This document shows, piece after piece, positions 8,195 to 16,677 of a stretch of 21,644 bases of DNA. Each line of letters opens with the position of its first letter. Within the stretch, counting starts at the first letter, position 1. A model generated the notes under the pieces. That model made no database searches. It was given only the letters and a program-made list of their open reading frames with translations, and was not told where the DNA came from. The stretch spans positions 1-21,644 of the forward strand of contig DJHS01000138.1 in assembly GCA_002433235.1 (NCBI GenBank), in the 5' to 3' direction. Position numbers and translations under genes: made by a program. This DNA is from UBA6614 sp002433235 (GTDB lineage: Bacteria > Verrucomicrobiota > Verrucomicrobiia > Limisphaerales > UBA1100).

Positions 8195-10078
8195 TTATGG
8201 GGTCGAGACCTTCAGTTCGACTAGGTGTCCATTAATGGCTTCTTTGGGGGATTCAGAATCAACGGGATCGTTATCAAAATGCCCAACCGCGAAGTTTTCT
8301 TTTGGATGTGTATGTAGTAATCCCTGAGGATTTGATCCACCAGTAGTCGAGTTTCTTCCTACTTGCAGGGAAAGATTTTCTGCATTAAAGCGCACGATTA
8401 CATTCAGTTTGGATTGCTGCCCCTGAATAGCTGCAATCCTTTGAAAGGATTTTTGGCCGTAGCGCACACAGAAATATAGGATACCTTGTTTGGCGTACAA
8501 CGCATAGCCTGTCTTCGTACCACCATGGTCAATAATGGCGCCGTGGGCTTTTTTCCCAGCCGGTATTTCAATGGTTGCATTAATCAGGATTGATTTACCA
8601 TTTAGTTCCGGTAGCGAAGCAGTGGAGTACGTATGACCGAGCTTTACCTTTTTCCAGTCAATGGGTTTCGTTGGGTTTATGGGGTCTGAACGGCGGGCCT
8701 TTTTGGTGGTAGGATATAGAGTAACTGGATTTTCCACAAAACCGGCCGGGCGTTTGTTGGCGGCAAGATCGGCAGTCATGGTTTCAGCAAGCTGCGTCAG
8801 GCGCGCGACAATGTCCGGATGTTGCGCGGCGAGGTCGGTTTGTTCGCTGATTTCATTTTCCAGATTGTAAAGGCGCCCGCCGTTGGCCAGATCAGCGTTG
8901 CGCTGGCGGAAGCCCATGCCTAGCGATTGACCGGTGAGGGCGAGTTTCCATGGGCCCTGTCGCACAGCCTGCAGCTTGGTGCCGCGGAAGTAATGCCAGG
9001 TGTCGCGCGGGGATTGTTCGGCTTTGCCGAGGAGCCAATCGGAGACATCGAGGCCGTCGATTTTCACGTCCTGTTTGATTTTACCGCCAGCCAAGGAAAC
9101 GAAGGTGGGCAACACATCGGTGGTGCCGGCGATGCCGGCGGATTCCGTGCCGGGCGCGATGGTACCTGGCCACCAGGCGAGGGTCGGTTCGCGCACGCCG
9201 CCTTCCAGCGTGCAGCCTTTGCTACCGCGCAACGGCCCTGATACACCTCCGGCTTTACCCTTGGACGTCCACGGGCCGTTGTCGCTGGTGAACAGCACGA
9301 GCGTGTTCTCGGCGAGCTTCAGCTTTTTTAAGGTCTCCAACACCTGCCCGACGCTCCAATCGACTTCCTCAACCCAATCGCCGTACACGCCGTTCTTGGA
9401 TTTACCGGCAAAATCCGGGTGCGGATACAGCGGCACATGCATGGCGGTGTGGGGCAGGTAGAGGAAAAAGTTTTTTTCCGCCTTGGCGCTGGCTTCGATG
9501 AATTTCACGGCCTCCTCGGTATACTCCCGGGTGATGCGTCGCTGGCCTTCATCCTCCAGTAGCTCGGCTACCTTGTCATCGCGCAGCAACGGATGCACGC
9601 GCTTGCCCGTGGCGGCGGCAGTGCGTCCCATGTCGTTGGAGTAGGGGATGCCGAAGTAGCCGTCGAACCCATGCCGCGTGGGCAGGAACTCGGGTTGATC
9701 GCCCAGATGCCATTTGCCTACGCACATGGTGGTATAGTCCAGCTCGCGCAAGTACTCGGCGATCGTGTGTTCCTTGGGGTTCAAACCGTTGCGGCTCGCA
9801 GGAAAAAACACGCCCGGCACGCCGACCCGGGGCGCGTAGCAACCGGTCAATAACTGTGCCCGTGAGGCCGAGCAAACCGGCGCGGCGTAAAAACTGGTGA
9901 GCTTGCGCCCTTCTTTCGCCATGCGATCCAAGTGTGGCGTCCGATTGAGTTGGGATCCAAATGGCCCGATATCGCCGTAGCCCATGTCATCAATGAAGAT
10001 CAACACCAGATTCGGCCGGGCCACAATGGATTCGGAACACCACAGCCAAACCAGCAACAAAAAAACCAAATGTTTCAT
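8195..10078 (-). CDS. Secreted sulfatase with CSASR site and C-terminal lectin-like extension
   Basis: 627 residues from ATG 10078. The frame stays open to 10225, but the ATG at 10078 begins a proper signal peptide (MKHLVFLLLVWLWCSESIVA) leading into ARPNLVLIFIDDMGYGDIG. The metal-binding Asp pair is D30-D31. The formylglycine site reads CSASR (C69), with Ala where the classic motif has Pro. Other family blocks are CVGKWHLGDQPE, VLFTSDNGPW and LEGGVREPTLAWWPG. After about residue 470 a domain of some 155 residues follows (INATIEIPAGKKAHGAIIDH, TGYALYAKQGILYFCVRYG, NAENLSLQV), resembling a LamG/concanavalin-type sandwich, perhaps for glycan binding. DNA for this tail is much poorer in GC (about 43% in sampled lines) than the catalytic part (63% in one sampled line). 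Likely first gene of a two-gene operon. Confidence 0.9.
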   Translation of the reverse strand: MKHLVFLLLVWLWCSESIVARPNLVLIFIDDMGYGDIGPFGSQLNRTPHLDRMAKEGRKLTSFYAAPVCSASRAQLLTGCYAPRVGVPGVFFPASRNGLNPKEHTIAEYLRELDYTTMCVGKWHLGDQPEFLPTRHGFDGYFGIPYSNDMGRTAAATGKRVHPLLRDDKVAELLEDEGQRRITREYTEEAVKFIEASAKAEKNFFLYLPHTAMHVPLYPHPDFAGKSKNGVYGDWVEEVDWSVGQVLETLKKLKLAENTLVLFTSDNGPWTSKGKAGGVSGPLRGSKGCTLEGGVREPTLAWWPGTIAPGTESAGIAGTTDVLPTFVSLAGGKIKQDVKIDGLDVSDWLLGKAEQSPRDTWHYFRGTKLQAVRQGPWKLALTGQSLGMGFRQRNADLANGGRLYNLENEISEQTDLAAQHPDIVARLTQLAETMTADLAANKRPAGFVENPVTLYPTTKKARRSDPINPTKPIDWKKVKLGHTYSTASLPELNGKSILINATIEIPAGKKAHGAIIDHGGTKTGYALYAKQGILYFCVRYGQKSFQRIAAIQGQQSKLNVIVRFNAENLSLQVGRNSTTGGSNPQGLLHTHPKENFAVGHFDNDPVDSESPKEAINGHLVELKVSTP

Positions 10079-10162
10079 GCGAACGACGAGGCTAGTGCGG
10101 GGCAAGAGCGGGGGCAAACCAATATGCTTTGACGGACACGGTTGGCTCGGGGATGCTGCGGC
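10079..10162. promoter_or_regulatory. Divergent intergenic region between the minus-strand sulfatase pair and the WG-repeat gene
   Basis: This 84-bp stretch separates two divergent starts and is the only place the promoters of both transcription units could lie without entering a gene. No convincing -35/-10 pair is visible on either strand. GGGGA at 10149-10153 is a plausible Shine-Dalgarno for ATG 10163. The minus-strand gene has no Shine-Dalgarno. Confidence 0.35.
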
Positions 10163-11803
10163 ATGCGATGGATGTTCCTGGTATGGATTGGGGCCGCCGG
10201 TTTGTCCGCCGAGGAACTTCAGCAACTGCCCGCCGACCGTGCGAAGGCATGGCGCATCACGCTGGATGAGGATGGGAATCGTGCGCTGGAATTAAATGAG
10301 CGGCGCATCCTGACCGAAGGGCACGTTGATTTTGCCTATTACACCTACCACGCGGTGATGCGGGTGGATGGCATGGTGCGGCGGTTTGGGGGCTCGGAAT
10401 CGATCGGCGTGCGTGGGGGCGCGTTGCGCAAGGATCATGCGGCGTTGAAGGGGGAGGTGTTGGCGTTTCACGATTTTGTGCGGTACGAGTTTCGCAACAA
10501 ACATGGGGCCATATCGGCTGATGGTAAGGCGAAGACTGAGGCGGTTTATGATGACCTCTTTGCGTTGGCCAGCGGGCATGTGATTGTGAAGCAGGGCGAG
10601 CGGGAAGGGGCACTGGGAGCCCAACTGAAGCTCGTAGTGCCGATAAAATACGAGCGGCTGGTGTACCTCGGAGGCGGTCGGTTTGGCGGCGGATTGAAGG
10701 GGCGCTTTGGGGTGTTTGATGCAGCGGGAAAAGTGATTGTGCCGTTTGAGCACGATACACTTTCCGATCATCACATCCACGGTGTGCACCTGATTGGATC
10801 GTCCCGCAAAAATCTTGCCGGCGTGATCAATGCCAAGGGTGAACTGGTGTGTGAGCCGCGCTTCAAAATCCAGCGTGGCCCCAATCGTGAGGCGGGCCGA
10901 ATATTTGTCGCCGACACACAAACCGGTGAACAGGGCTACATCAATAGCGAGGCCAGGTTTGTGCCCAACACGACTATTCAGGCGTACTTCCGTGAGTGGC
11001 GGGTGGCGCCGGATGATCCCGGGCGCGCGGTGGTTTATCGGCTGGCGCGTGCGGCTTGGGAGGATGCGGTGAAGCGCTACAAGGATCAACTGCCGCCCGG
11101 CAAGGCACCAGGCAAACTGCACACGTATCCGGCGGAGAAAGATTTTAAAATGGAACTACACCTGCGCGCCAACGGCAAGGGGGCATTGCACGTCGGCCTG
11201 TCACAGGGCCTGGTGGAGTGGAGCGAAAAAGACGGCGTGCTGGAGCTAAAGCTGTACGGCATTCTGGCCGGCCGCGCGCGGGTGACGGTGAAAGAGGGCG
11301 GGTTGATTTATGAGCAACTCACGCGCACCACTCGCTCAGGCAAGCTGTTGGAGAATCCATTGCCTCAACCGGTTCGTTTCGAAAAAAAACCGGTGACCCT
11401 CGGCACCCGGGATCGCGTGCTGGAATTGGTTTACGCGGAGAAAGGGCCGCACGATAAACCGCGGCGGATGCAGTTCCTCGGCTTTCGCGACGGCGGTGTG
11501 GGCGTGGAGATCACCGACGAATTCGGCATTGGCCAAGGCACGCTGCGGTTGGCGCGCGGCGATTGGCCGGCGAAGTTGCAGCTGCGCCTCCGCCTCAAGG
11601 GCCTCGAAGGCATTAATGTGAAAGTGGGCCAACAAGGGCTTCCGCGGGAAGCTTTGAACATTCGCCTGCTCGATCCCACGGGCAAACCGCTCGAGGGTAA
11701 GCACCGGCTTAATCGTCCGGGGTATTATGAGGCCACCATTCCCGCCGCGGCCATCAAGGGCGCGAAGGAAATCAAAATCCGTTGGGTGGATTTTTATCGC
11801 TAA
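10163..11803 (+). CDS. Secreted WG-repeat (KWG-like) protein with conserved C-terminal IRWVDFYR tail
   Basis: 546 residues from ATG 10163, chosen because it gives a compact signal peptide (MRWMFLVWIGAAGLSAEE) and has GGGGA 9 bp upstream; TTG 10142 and ATG 10172 are alternatives. From about residue 110 to 275 there are repeats of the WG type: VPIKYERLVYLGGGRFG, KGRFGVFDAAGKVIVPFEHD, NLAGVINAKGELVCEPRF and GEQGYINSEARFVPN. Such repeats form extracellular binding repeats of unknown ligand. A second half (about 300-546) has beta-rich sequence and ends in KEIKIRWVDFYR. I do not recognise a catalytic site. Its 3' end is the left half of a direct repeat, and a short relative of its tail lies just before the sulfatase at 16927. 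The WG gene was therefore probably once followed directly by a sulfatase gene. Function unknown. Confidence 0.8.
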   Translation: MRWMFLVWIGAAGLSAEELQQLPADRAKAWRITLDEDGNRALELNERRILTEGHVDFAYYTYHAVMRVDGMVRRFGGSESIGVRGGALRKDHAALKGEVLAFHDFVRYEFRNKHGAISADGKAKTEAVYDDLFALASGHVIVKQGEREGALGAQLKLVVPIKYERLVYLGGGRFGGGLKGRFGVFDAAGKVIVPFEHDTLSDHHIHGVHLIGSSRKNLAGVINAKGELVCEPRFKIQRGPNREAGRIFVADTQTGEQGYINSEARFVPNTTIQAYFREWRVAPDDPGRAVVYRLARAAWEDAVKRYKDQLPPGKAPGKLHTYPAEKDFKMELHLRANGKGALHVGLSQGLVEWSEKDGVLELKLYGILAGRARVTVKEGGLIYEQLTRTTRSGKLLENPLPQPVRFEKKPVTLGTRDRVLELVYAEKGPHDKPRRMQFLGFRDGGVGVEITDEFGIGQGTLRLARGDWPAKLQLRLRLKGLEGINVKVGQQGLPREALNIRLLDPTGKPLEGKHRLNRPGYYEATIPAAAIKGAKEIKIRWVDFYR

Positions 11804-11935
11804 ACTCCTGTGCGCATCGGATTGCTTTATTTGTGGATGGCACTGTCGGCTCTCGGGACGGGCAAGCCGAACATCGTCCTGATCTTGTCCGATGACATGG
11901 GGTGCGGGGACGTGGGTGGTACCCTTGCCAGTTCC
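11684..11935 (+). repeat. Direct repeat, left copy (WG-gene 3' end plus sulfatase 5' end)
   Basis: 252 bp that align base for base, with a single 1-base indel, to 16802-17052. By hand count identity is about 63% over the first 87 bp, about 94% over the middle 85 bp (11771-11855) and about 70% over the last 80 bp. The middle block contains the last WG codons, the stop, the spacer CTCCT and the sulfatase signal-peptide codons. Similarity ends near 11935. Confidence 0.9.
11774..11794 (+). other. Hairpin with T-tract in WG-gene 3' end (left copy)
   Basis: AAAATCCG, loop TTGGG, then TGGATTTT pairs as an 8-bp stem with one G-T wobble, followed by one more T. It resembles a short bidirectional intrinsic terminator but has only three G/C-type pairs, and it encodes KIRWVDF, so it may be a by-product of the protein sequence. 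It lies 15 bp before the GTG of the sulfatase stub. Confidence 0.4.
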
Positions 11936-11971
11936 TATTTTGACCTTGTTAGATCAATCCATGCGTCATAA
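11810..11971 (+). pseudogene. Sulfatase remnant: signal peptide and first motif only
   Basis: A 53-codon frame from GTG 11810 to TAA 11969, 6 bp after the WG stop. It reads MRIGLLYLWMALSALGTG, then KPNIVLILSDDMGCGDVGG: a sulfatase signal peptide and the first metal-binding motif. Homology with the sulfatase at 16927 stops near 11935, and the last dozen codons are unrelated and AT-rich. No CxPSR site or any later sulfatase block follows. It is the left stub of a sulfatase gene cut by the replacement that brought in the following gene pair. It might still be translated as a short secreted peptide, but nothing indicates a function. Confidence 0.85.
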
Positions 11972-12054
11972 AAAAAGCTGCCTTAAGGGCTTGAAGAATT
12001 ACGAGGCCAATAAAGGGTTTATCTCCATTTTTTAGGAACCAGAATACTGCAGAA
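11936..12054 (+). other. AT-rich leader between the repeat edge and the DUF1592-type gene
   Basis: 119 bp, markedly richer in A/T than its surroundings, including the last codons of the sulfatase stub. It lies exactly at the point where repeat homology ends. A weak promoter-like pair is TTGTTA (11946-11951) and TAAAAA (11969-11974) with a 17-bp spacer. No good Shine-Dalgarno stands before ATG 12055; AGGA is about 18 bp away. The next gene pair may thus carry its own promoter. Low confidence in the promoter itself. Confidence 0.3.
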
Positions 12055-15000
12055 ATGATCATTCATTGGACACGTTGCAAAACTGGGTTACGGGGCTTGA
12101 TGGCTTTTGTGGCCGTTTGTATCACCCAACAATTCTGCAAGGCCTCTGCCGAATTAGACCCGATTGCACTGGAGGAGCAAGCGACGCGAGTGCTTGGCAC
12201 TTATTGCATTGCCTGCCATGGCCCTGAAAAACAAAAGGCCAAAGTACGGCTGGATGTCTTGGAAACCATCGACGCGGTCGATCGCCAGAAGCTTTTCAGC
12301 AAGATTCAAGAAATAATCCAACTTGGCGAAATGCCGCCAGAAAAGGAAAAGCAGCCGTCAGAATCTGAGAAGAAAATTCTCCAGCAATGGCTGAACAGCC
12401 AACTCACAGGCAAGGCAGCGAAAGTACTGGCGGAGAAATTAAAACGATTTGAGTACGGCAATGTCGTCAAGCATGAGGACCTCTTCTCTGGCGAGTACGC
12501 GGATCTGCCGGGGTACTCTTATGACCGACGCTGGATGATCAGTGAGTTTATTTTCAATGAAAAGGCCAACCGCCTGCTCGATTACAAACCGACGCGCACC
12601 ATCTATGGAACCTCCCACCGGGTCGCCGGTGACAGCGGTGTCCACTGGAGCCCTAAGACCGAGCGTGGCGACAAGTTCCGCCGGACAATTACCAATCCCT
12701 TCCTCCTGCCTGATAAGGTCGGTGTCCGGTACTACGGTAAGGAAGCTCTGACGACCGGTCATTTGCTGACCATGGTTGGCAATGCCAAGCGGATCGCCGG
12801 GCATATGTCGTCCGAGTCGGCGATGAGGTCGCAGTACCCGGCGATGTACGCGTTGATGGCGGACGAGCTAAGGCACCGGGAAACCCTGCGGTCACGGGAA
12901 AGATTCCTGACCACCGACGGATACATGGAACGCATTCTGCAGGATATTTATGGCGAGAAGGACGAGGCGCTCCTGCCCAAGCTTGTGCGTGTCGACATTC
13001 CTTTCCCGGGTATGCGGCCAAGAAAGTTTCCCGGTGAGAAAACGTATCGGATTCAACGTCCCGAGTTTATCAATGGGCTCGACAAGCAAGACGTCGACGC
13101 GGTGTTCCGCAGCATCGTGACTTACAAGGAAACCCCGTACAAAGTCACCGAGGACGCGACCAGGGTAGAAAAGGATATAAAGGGCGAGCCTTGGGCGCCT
13201 TATCTGAACGAACAGCGCGCAGACCACGAAAAGATCATCTTGCAGGCCGAACGCGACTGGTTCGTGCAAGGTGTCCCCAACCATCGCATCCGGAATCGTG
13301 TCGAGCTGATGAAGTTGTTCTGGGATCACTGGGACATGGAACTCATTTACAGCGAAGCCAAGAAGCGGGGCTCCGCACCCGCCTACAAGCCGTTAGAGGA
13401 TGCCGAGATGCAAGTCATTGCCGGGACGATCCGGAAGCATCGGAAGAAGGGTGACACCTATCAGGCGATCCTTGACAAATGCATGTCCGACTGGACCGAC
13501 TCGTTCAAGAGGGAACGAACCTCGGAGGCCGGAGTGAGCGACGCTCGGATCAACGCGATGATCGACGAGTTGTACGCAAGGGTTTTTGAGCGTGAGCCCA
13601 GCGAAGCGGAGCGCGCGGAAAACCGCGGACTGCTCAAGCTGTTGATGGGCAACCTCGAGCGACAACAGGCAATTGGCAAACTGGTCGAGTCGTTGATCTT
13701 GAATACCGAATTCGCATACCGCCATGAGTTCGGCGCGGGCGCTGCGGATGAACATGGCCGGCGGATGATGTCGCCGAGGGATGCGAGTTATGCCCTCGCC
13801 TACGCGCTGACCGACTCCAGCCCGGACTCCGAGCTGGCGAAGGCGGCACGGGAAGGCCGGCTCAAGACGCGTGAGGATTACGAGCGCGAGGTTCGACGGA
13901 TGCTCAAGCGCCGCGATCGGTGGACGATCATCGACGAGGCGGTGCAGGCGGCCAACATCAACCCCAGCGTGACGGATCAGCCGATCCGGAAGCTCCGGTT
14001 CTTTCGCGACTTTTTCGGCTATCCTAAAGCGTTAAAGGTCTTCAAGGACGACAGCCGGTTTGGAGCCGGCCGGCACGAGCCAGCCGTCAGCCGACTGATC
14101 GAAGAGGGGGACATGTTGGTGGAACACATCCTGGAGAAGGACAAACACGTTTTTGAAGAACTCCTCACAACCGACAAGTTCTATGTCTTCCACAATGGGG
14201 ACAACGCATCGATGCAAGCCGCTTCAGATTCATTGAAAAGTATTTACGACAGGTTCAAGGACACGGACTGGAAGGAGTGGAAGCCGGAAGATGTCGCGCC
14301 CCACGAGGCTTTCCTGAGAACCCACTGGGAGTTTCAGCGTGAGAAAAAGGGCGATCACCCCAAAATTCTCAGGAAGCTCCAGAAGTTGATGGAAGGGCTT
14401 TTGCTTCATTTCAGCGAAGGCCAATCCGGAGCCCTGCCTTACATGAAGAACGGCATGGGATTCTGGTGGGGCGGCCCGGTGCTCGGCCGGAGCGGACAGC
14501 AGATGCGTGGCGAACAGGTCACGACCTATTGGAACCTCGACTGGCGAACTTGGGACTACCCGCCCAGCCAACCCGCAACCATCCCGAACCGCAAGGGCAT
14601 CCTGACCCATCCCGCCTGGCTGATCGCCCATGCGCAAAACCTGGAGACCGACCCGATCCACCGCGGCAAATGGATCCGCGAAAAGCTGTTGGCCGGGACG
14701 ATCCCCGACGTACCCATCACGGTGGATGCCGTGATTCCTCCCGATCCCCACAAGACGCTTCGACAACGCATGGAAAACCGGACCGCCGACTCCTATTGCT
14801 GGCGTTGCCACCAAAAGATGGATCCACTCGGCTTCCCCTTCGAGAACTACGATGACTTCGGCCGTTATCGCACCTTGGAAAACCTCGAGCACCCTGACAA
14901 CCTGATCAAGGAGGCTAAGCGAGAAGAATTGAATTCCTTTGGTGCCTCGCTGGCCGTTTACAAGACCTTGCCCGTGGACCCCCGCGGAGTGCTGGAAGGG

Positions 15001-15264
15001 ACGGGTGACCCCAAGCTGGATGGCGAGGTCAAGGATGCGTTCGACCTGATCGACCGTTTGGCCAAATCCACCAAAGTCCGTCAATCGATCATCCGCCATG
15101 CCTTCCGCTACTTTTTGGGGCGCAATGAAACCCTTTCCGACTCCAAGACGTTGATGGATGCGGACAAAGCGTACCTCGAAAACGACGGCAGCTTCGATGA
15201 AGTGATCGTTTCCCTTTTAACCTCCGACTCCTTTATTTATCGTAAACGCAACACCAAGGAATAA
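12055..15264 (+). CDS. Secreted PSCyt1 / DUF1592 / DUF1588 / DUF1585-type heme protein, long variant
   Basis: 1069 residues. The N-terminus (RGLMAFVAVCITQQFCKASA) looks like a signal peptide. A planctomycete-type cytochrome c domain follows, with heme site CIACH at residues 51-55 and LGEMPPEKEKQPS as a likely methionine-ligand block. A second CxxCH (CWRCH, 915-919) lies within the DUF1588 signature CHQKMDPLGFPFENYDDFGRYR. The C-terminal part (IIRHAFRYFLGRNETLSDSKTL) is DUF1585-like. The central part contains DUF1592-like sequence, but the region after the heme domain (FEYGNVVKHEDLFSGEY) is only distantly like the usual DUF1587. At 1069 residues it is longer than the paralogue at 18449. Its partner DUF1552 gene starts 3 bp after the stop. 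Role unknown; heme-based redox function is inferred. Codon use is more C-rich than in neighbouring genes. Confidence 0.87.
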   Translation: MIIHWTRCKTGLRGLMAFVAVCITQQFCKASAELDPIALEEQATRVLGTYCIACHGPEKQKAKVRLDVLETIDAVDRQKLFSKIQEIIQLGEMPPEKEKQPSESEKKILQQWLNSQLTGKAAKVLAEKLKRFEYGNVVKHEDLFSGEYADLPGYSYDRRWMISEFIFNEKANRLLDYKPTRTIYGTSHRVAGDSGVHWSPKTERGDKFRRTITNPFLLPDKVGVRYYGKEALTTGHLLTMVGNAKRIAGHMSSESAMRSQYPAMYALMADELRHRETLRSRERFLTTDGYMERILQDIYGEKDEALLPKLVRVDIPFPGMRPRKFPGEKTYRIQRPEFINGLDKQDVDAVFRSIVTYKETPYKVTEDATRVEKDIKGEPWAPYLNEQRADHEKIILQAERDWFVQGVPNHRIRNRVELMKLFWDHWDMELIYSEAKKRGSAPAYKPLEDAEMQVIAGTIRKHRKKGDTYQAILDKCMSDWTDSFKRERTSEAGVSDARINAMIDELYARVFEREPSEAERAENRGLLKLLMGNLERQQAIGKLVESLILNTEFAYRHEFGAGAADEHGRRMMSPRDASYALAYALTDSSPDSELAKAAREGRLKTREDYEREVRRMLKRRDRWTIIDEAVQAANINPSVTDQPIRKLRFFRDFFGYPKALKVFKDDSRFGAGRHEPAVSRLIEEGDMLVEHILEKDKHVFEELLTTDKFYVFHNGDNASMQAASDSLKSIYDRFKDTDWKEWKPEDVAPHEAFLRTHWEFQREKKGDHPKILRKLQKLMEGLLLHFSEGQSGALPYMKNGMGFWWGGPVLGRSGQQMRGEQVTTYWNLDWRTWDYPPSQPATIPNRKGILTHPAWLIAHAQNLETDPIHRGKWIREKLLAGTIPDVPITVDAVIPPDPHKTLRQRMENRTADSYCWRCHQKMDPLGFPFENYDDFGRYRTLENLEHPDNLIKEAKREELNSFGASLAVYKTLPVDPRGVLEGTGDPKLDGEVKDAFDLIDRLAKSTKVRQSIIRHAFRYFLGRNETLSDSKTLMDADKAYLENDGSFDEVIVSLLTSDSFIYRKRNTKE

Positions 15265-15267
15265 GCT

Positions 15268-16677
15268 ATGTTGATCAACCGCCGGGAACTTTTGAAGAAA
15301 ACCGCGCTGGGTACCGCAGGTCTGGCGCTCACCCCATCGTTTACCCACCTTGCGACCGCGAATACGAAGCGTTCGGATCGTGGAACTCCGCACCGATTCA
15401 TCTTTATTCGAAAATCCAACGGGAATCTGCCATCCCAATTCGGGCTCCCTTCCTTTTCCTCGGAGGAATTGAAGAAACACAAGGAGAAGGAAGCCTTCGA
15501 ATTGGACCTATCCAAACATGAGTTGCCCGACTGGCTGAAAGGATTGGACGAGCACAAGGCGAACATGACCATACTGCACGGCATATCCATGTGTGTCAGC
15601 GGAGGAGGGCATTACTCCTACTCGGGCTGCATGGGGGCGTTTAAGGCTGGACGCAACGTTTTGAGCAACATTAAGCGGGCAACAGTCGACTTTGAACTCG
15701 CCAAACTTTTCCCTTCCCCTTTTGGACACGTGGAGATGTCCCTCGCGGTTCCTCATGGCCGTGAGATTCGGACAGGGATCGTCTCCGGTTATTCGGCGCC
15801 TGCACCACAACAACGCAATTACTGCTATGCAGACCCGATGACCGCGTACAACGAACTGTTCAAGTCCGTGAACGATCCAGGTGCAGTCGTGTCCGATAAC
15901 GCTTTGTTAGATTACCTGCGCGAAAAGGAATCCGGACGCCTTAACGGGCTCAACGGCGGTGAATATCGCAAGATTCAAAACCAGGTGGACTCCTTGCAGT
16001 CCATCCGAAACCGAAACACAAAGGTCACAGCACTCGGGAACAAGATCAACCAACACCTCCCAAAAATCGACCCGATCCATGCTGGAGGAGGACAGAATGC
16101 TACTCTGCCTCAGAAGCAGGCCGCATTCACCGACGTTATCATCGCCGCGCTGGCTGCCGGACTGACCAACGTCGTGACCTATACCATTGACGACCTTGGC
16201 ACAAAGATTGCCTCCCTACCCGAGAACAAAGAAAAGACAAGTATCCACGCGGTCGGCCACGGCGGCGCTGGGAACAGCCGCGCCGCCTACATGCGCAATG
16301 CCATCAAGACCCATCACATGAGGCAGGTTCACACCTTAATCACTAAGCTCAAGTCCATTCCTGAGGGCAACGGCACCCTGTTCGACTATACCACGATCAT
16401 TTACATGCCCGAAACCGGAGCCGGCCACCACGGCCCCGATAATGAAGCGCCCATGGTTCTCTTGACCGGTCAAAACTCCAAACTCGACCTCGCCGGCCGC
16501 TACATCCGCTTGCCTTTCCACGGCACGGAAGGCCACAAGACTTTGAGTAACTGGTACACTACCTTGCTCAACGCCTACGGCAACCCCATCGAGCACTACG
16601 GTGACCTTGATCTTACTATGGAACGCAATCGTCTCAAACAAGCCGGAGCCATCGACCAATTCATGAGAGCCAGTTGA
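15268..16677 (+). CDS. DUF1552 family protein with Tat signal
   Basis: 469 residues. The start is supported by a clear Shine-Dalgarno AAGGA at 15256-15260, 7 bp before ATG. The N-terminus NRRELLKKTALGTAGLAL is a good twin-arginine signal, so the protein is probably exported folded. Family blocks include RFIFIRKSNGNLPSQ, LDEHKANMTILHGISM, FDYTTIIYMPETGAGHHGPD and HKTLSNWYTTLLNAYGNPIEHYGD. A histidine motif IHAVGHGG (H327, H331) resembles the HxxSHH motif after which the Pfam family is named, with Gly in place of Ser. DUF1552 genes are regularly found beside DUF1592-type heme-protein genes; the biochemical role is not known. GC is low for this window (47-52% in sampled lines). Confidence 0.88.
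   Translation: MLINRRELLKKTALGTAGLALTPSFTHLATANTKRSDRGTPHRFIFIRKSNGNLPSQFGLPSFSSEELKKHKEKEAFELDLSKHELPDWLKGLDEHKANMTILHGISMCVSGGGHYSYSGCMGAFKAGRNVLSNIKRATVDFELAKLFPSPFGHVEMSLAVPHGREIRTGIVSGYSAPAPQQRNYCYADPMTAYNELFKSVNDPGAVVSDNALLDYLREKESGRLNGLNGGEYRKIQNQVDSLQSIRNRNTKVTALGNKINQHLPKIDPIHAGGGQNATLPQKQAAFTDVIIAALAAGLTNVVTYTIDDLGTKIASLPENKEKTSIHAVGHGGAGNSRAAYMRNAIKTHHMRQVHTLITKLKSIPEGNGTLFDYTTIIYMPETGAGHHGPDNEAPMVLLTGQNSKLDLAGRYIRLPFHGTEGHKTLSNWYTTLLNAYGNPIEHYGDLDLTMERNRLKQAGAIDQFMRAS

Noticed and set aside
10079..10225. Upstream extension of the minus-strand sulfatase to 10225.
   Set aside because: It would bury the signal peptide behind 49 residues of low-complexity sequence and overlap the divergent WG gene.
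14230..15099. Long antisense frame opposite the 12055 heme-protein gene (similarly 19721-20593 and 10292-11122).
   Set aside because: No family motif or signal peptide; these follow from codon bias of the well-supported genes on the other strand.
11927..16675. GCCAGTT occurs near both ends of the inserted gene pair (11927-11933 and 16669-16675), as a possible target-site duplication.
   Set aside because: Seven bases shared between two short windows is close to chance, the right copy lies inside the DUF1552 stop region, and no inverted terminal repeats or transposase accompany it.
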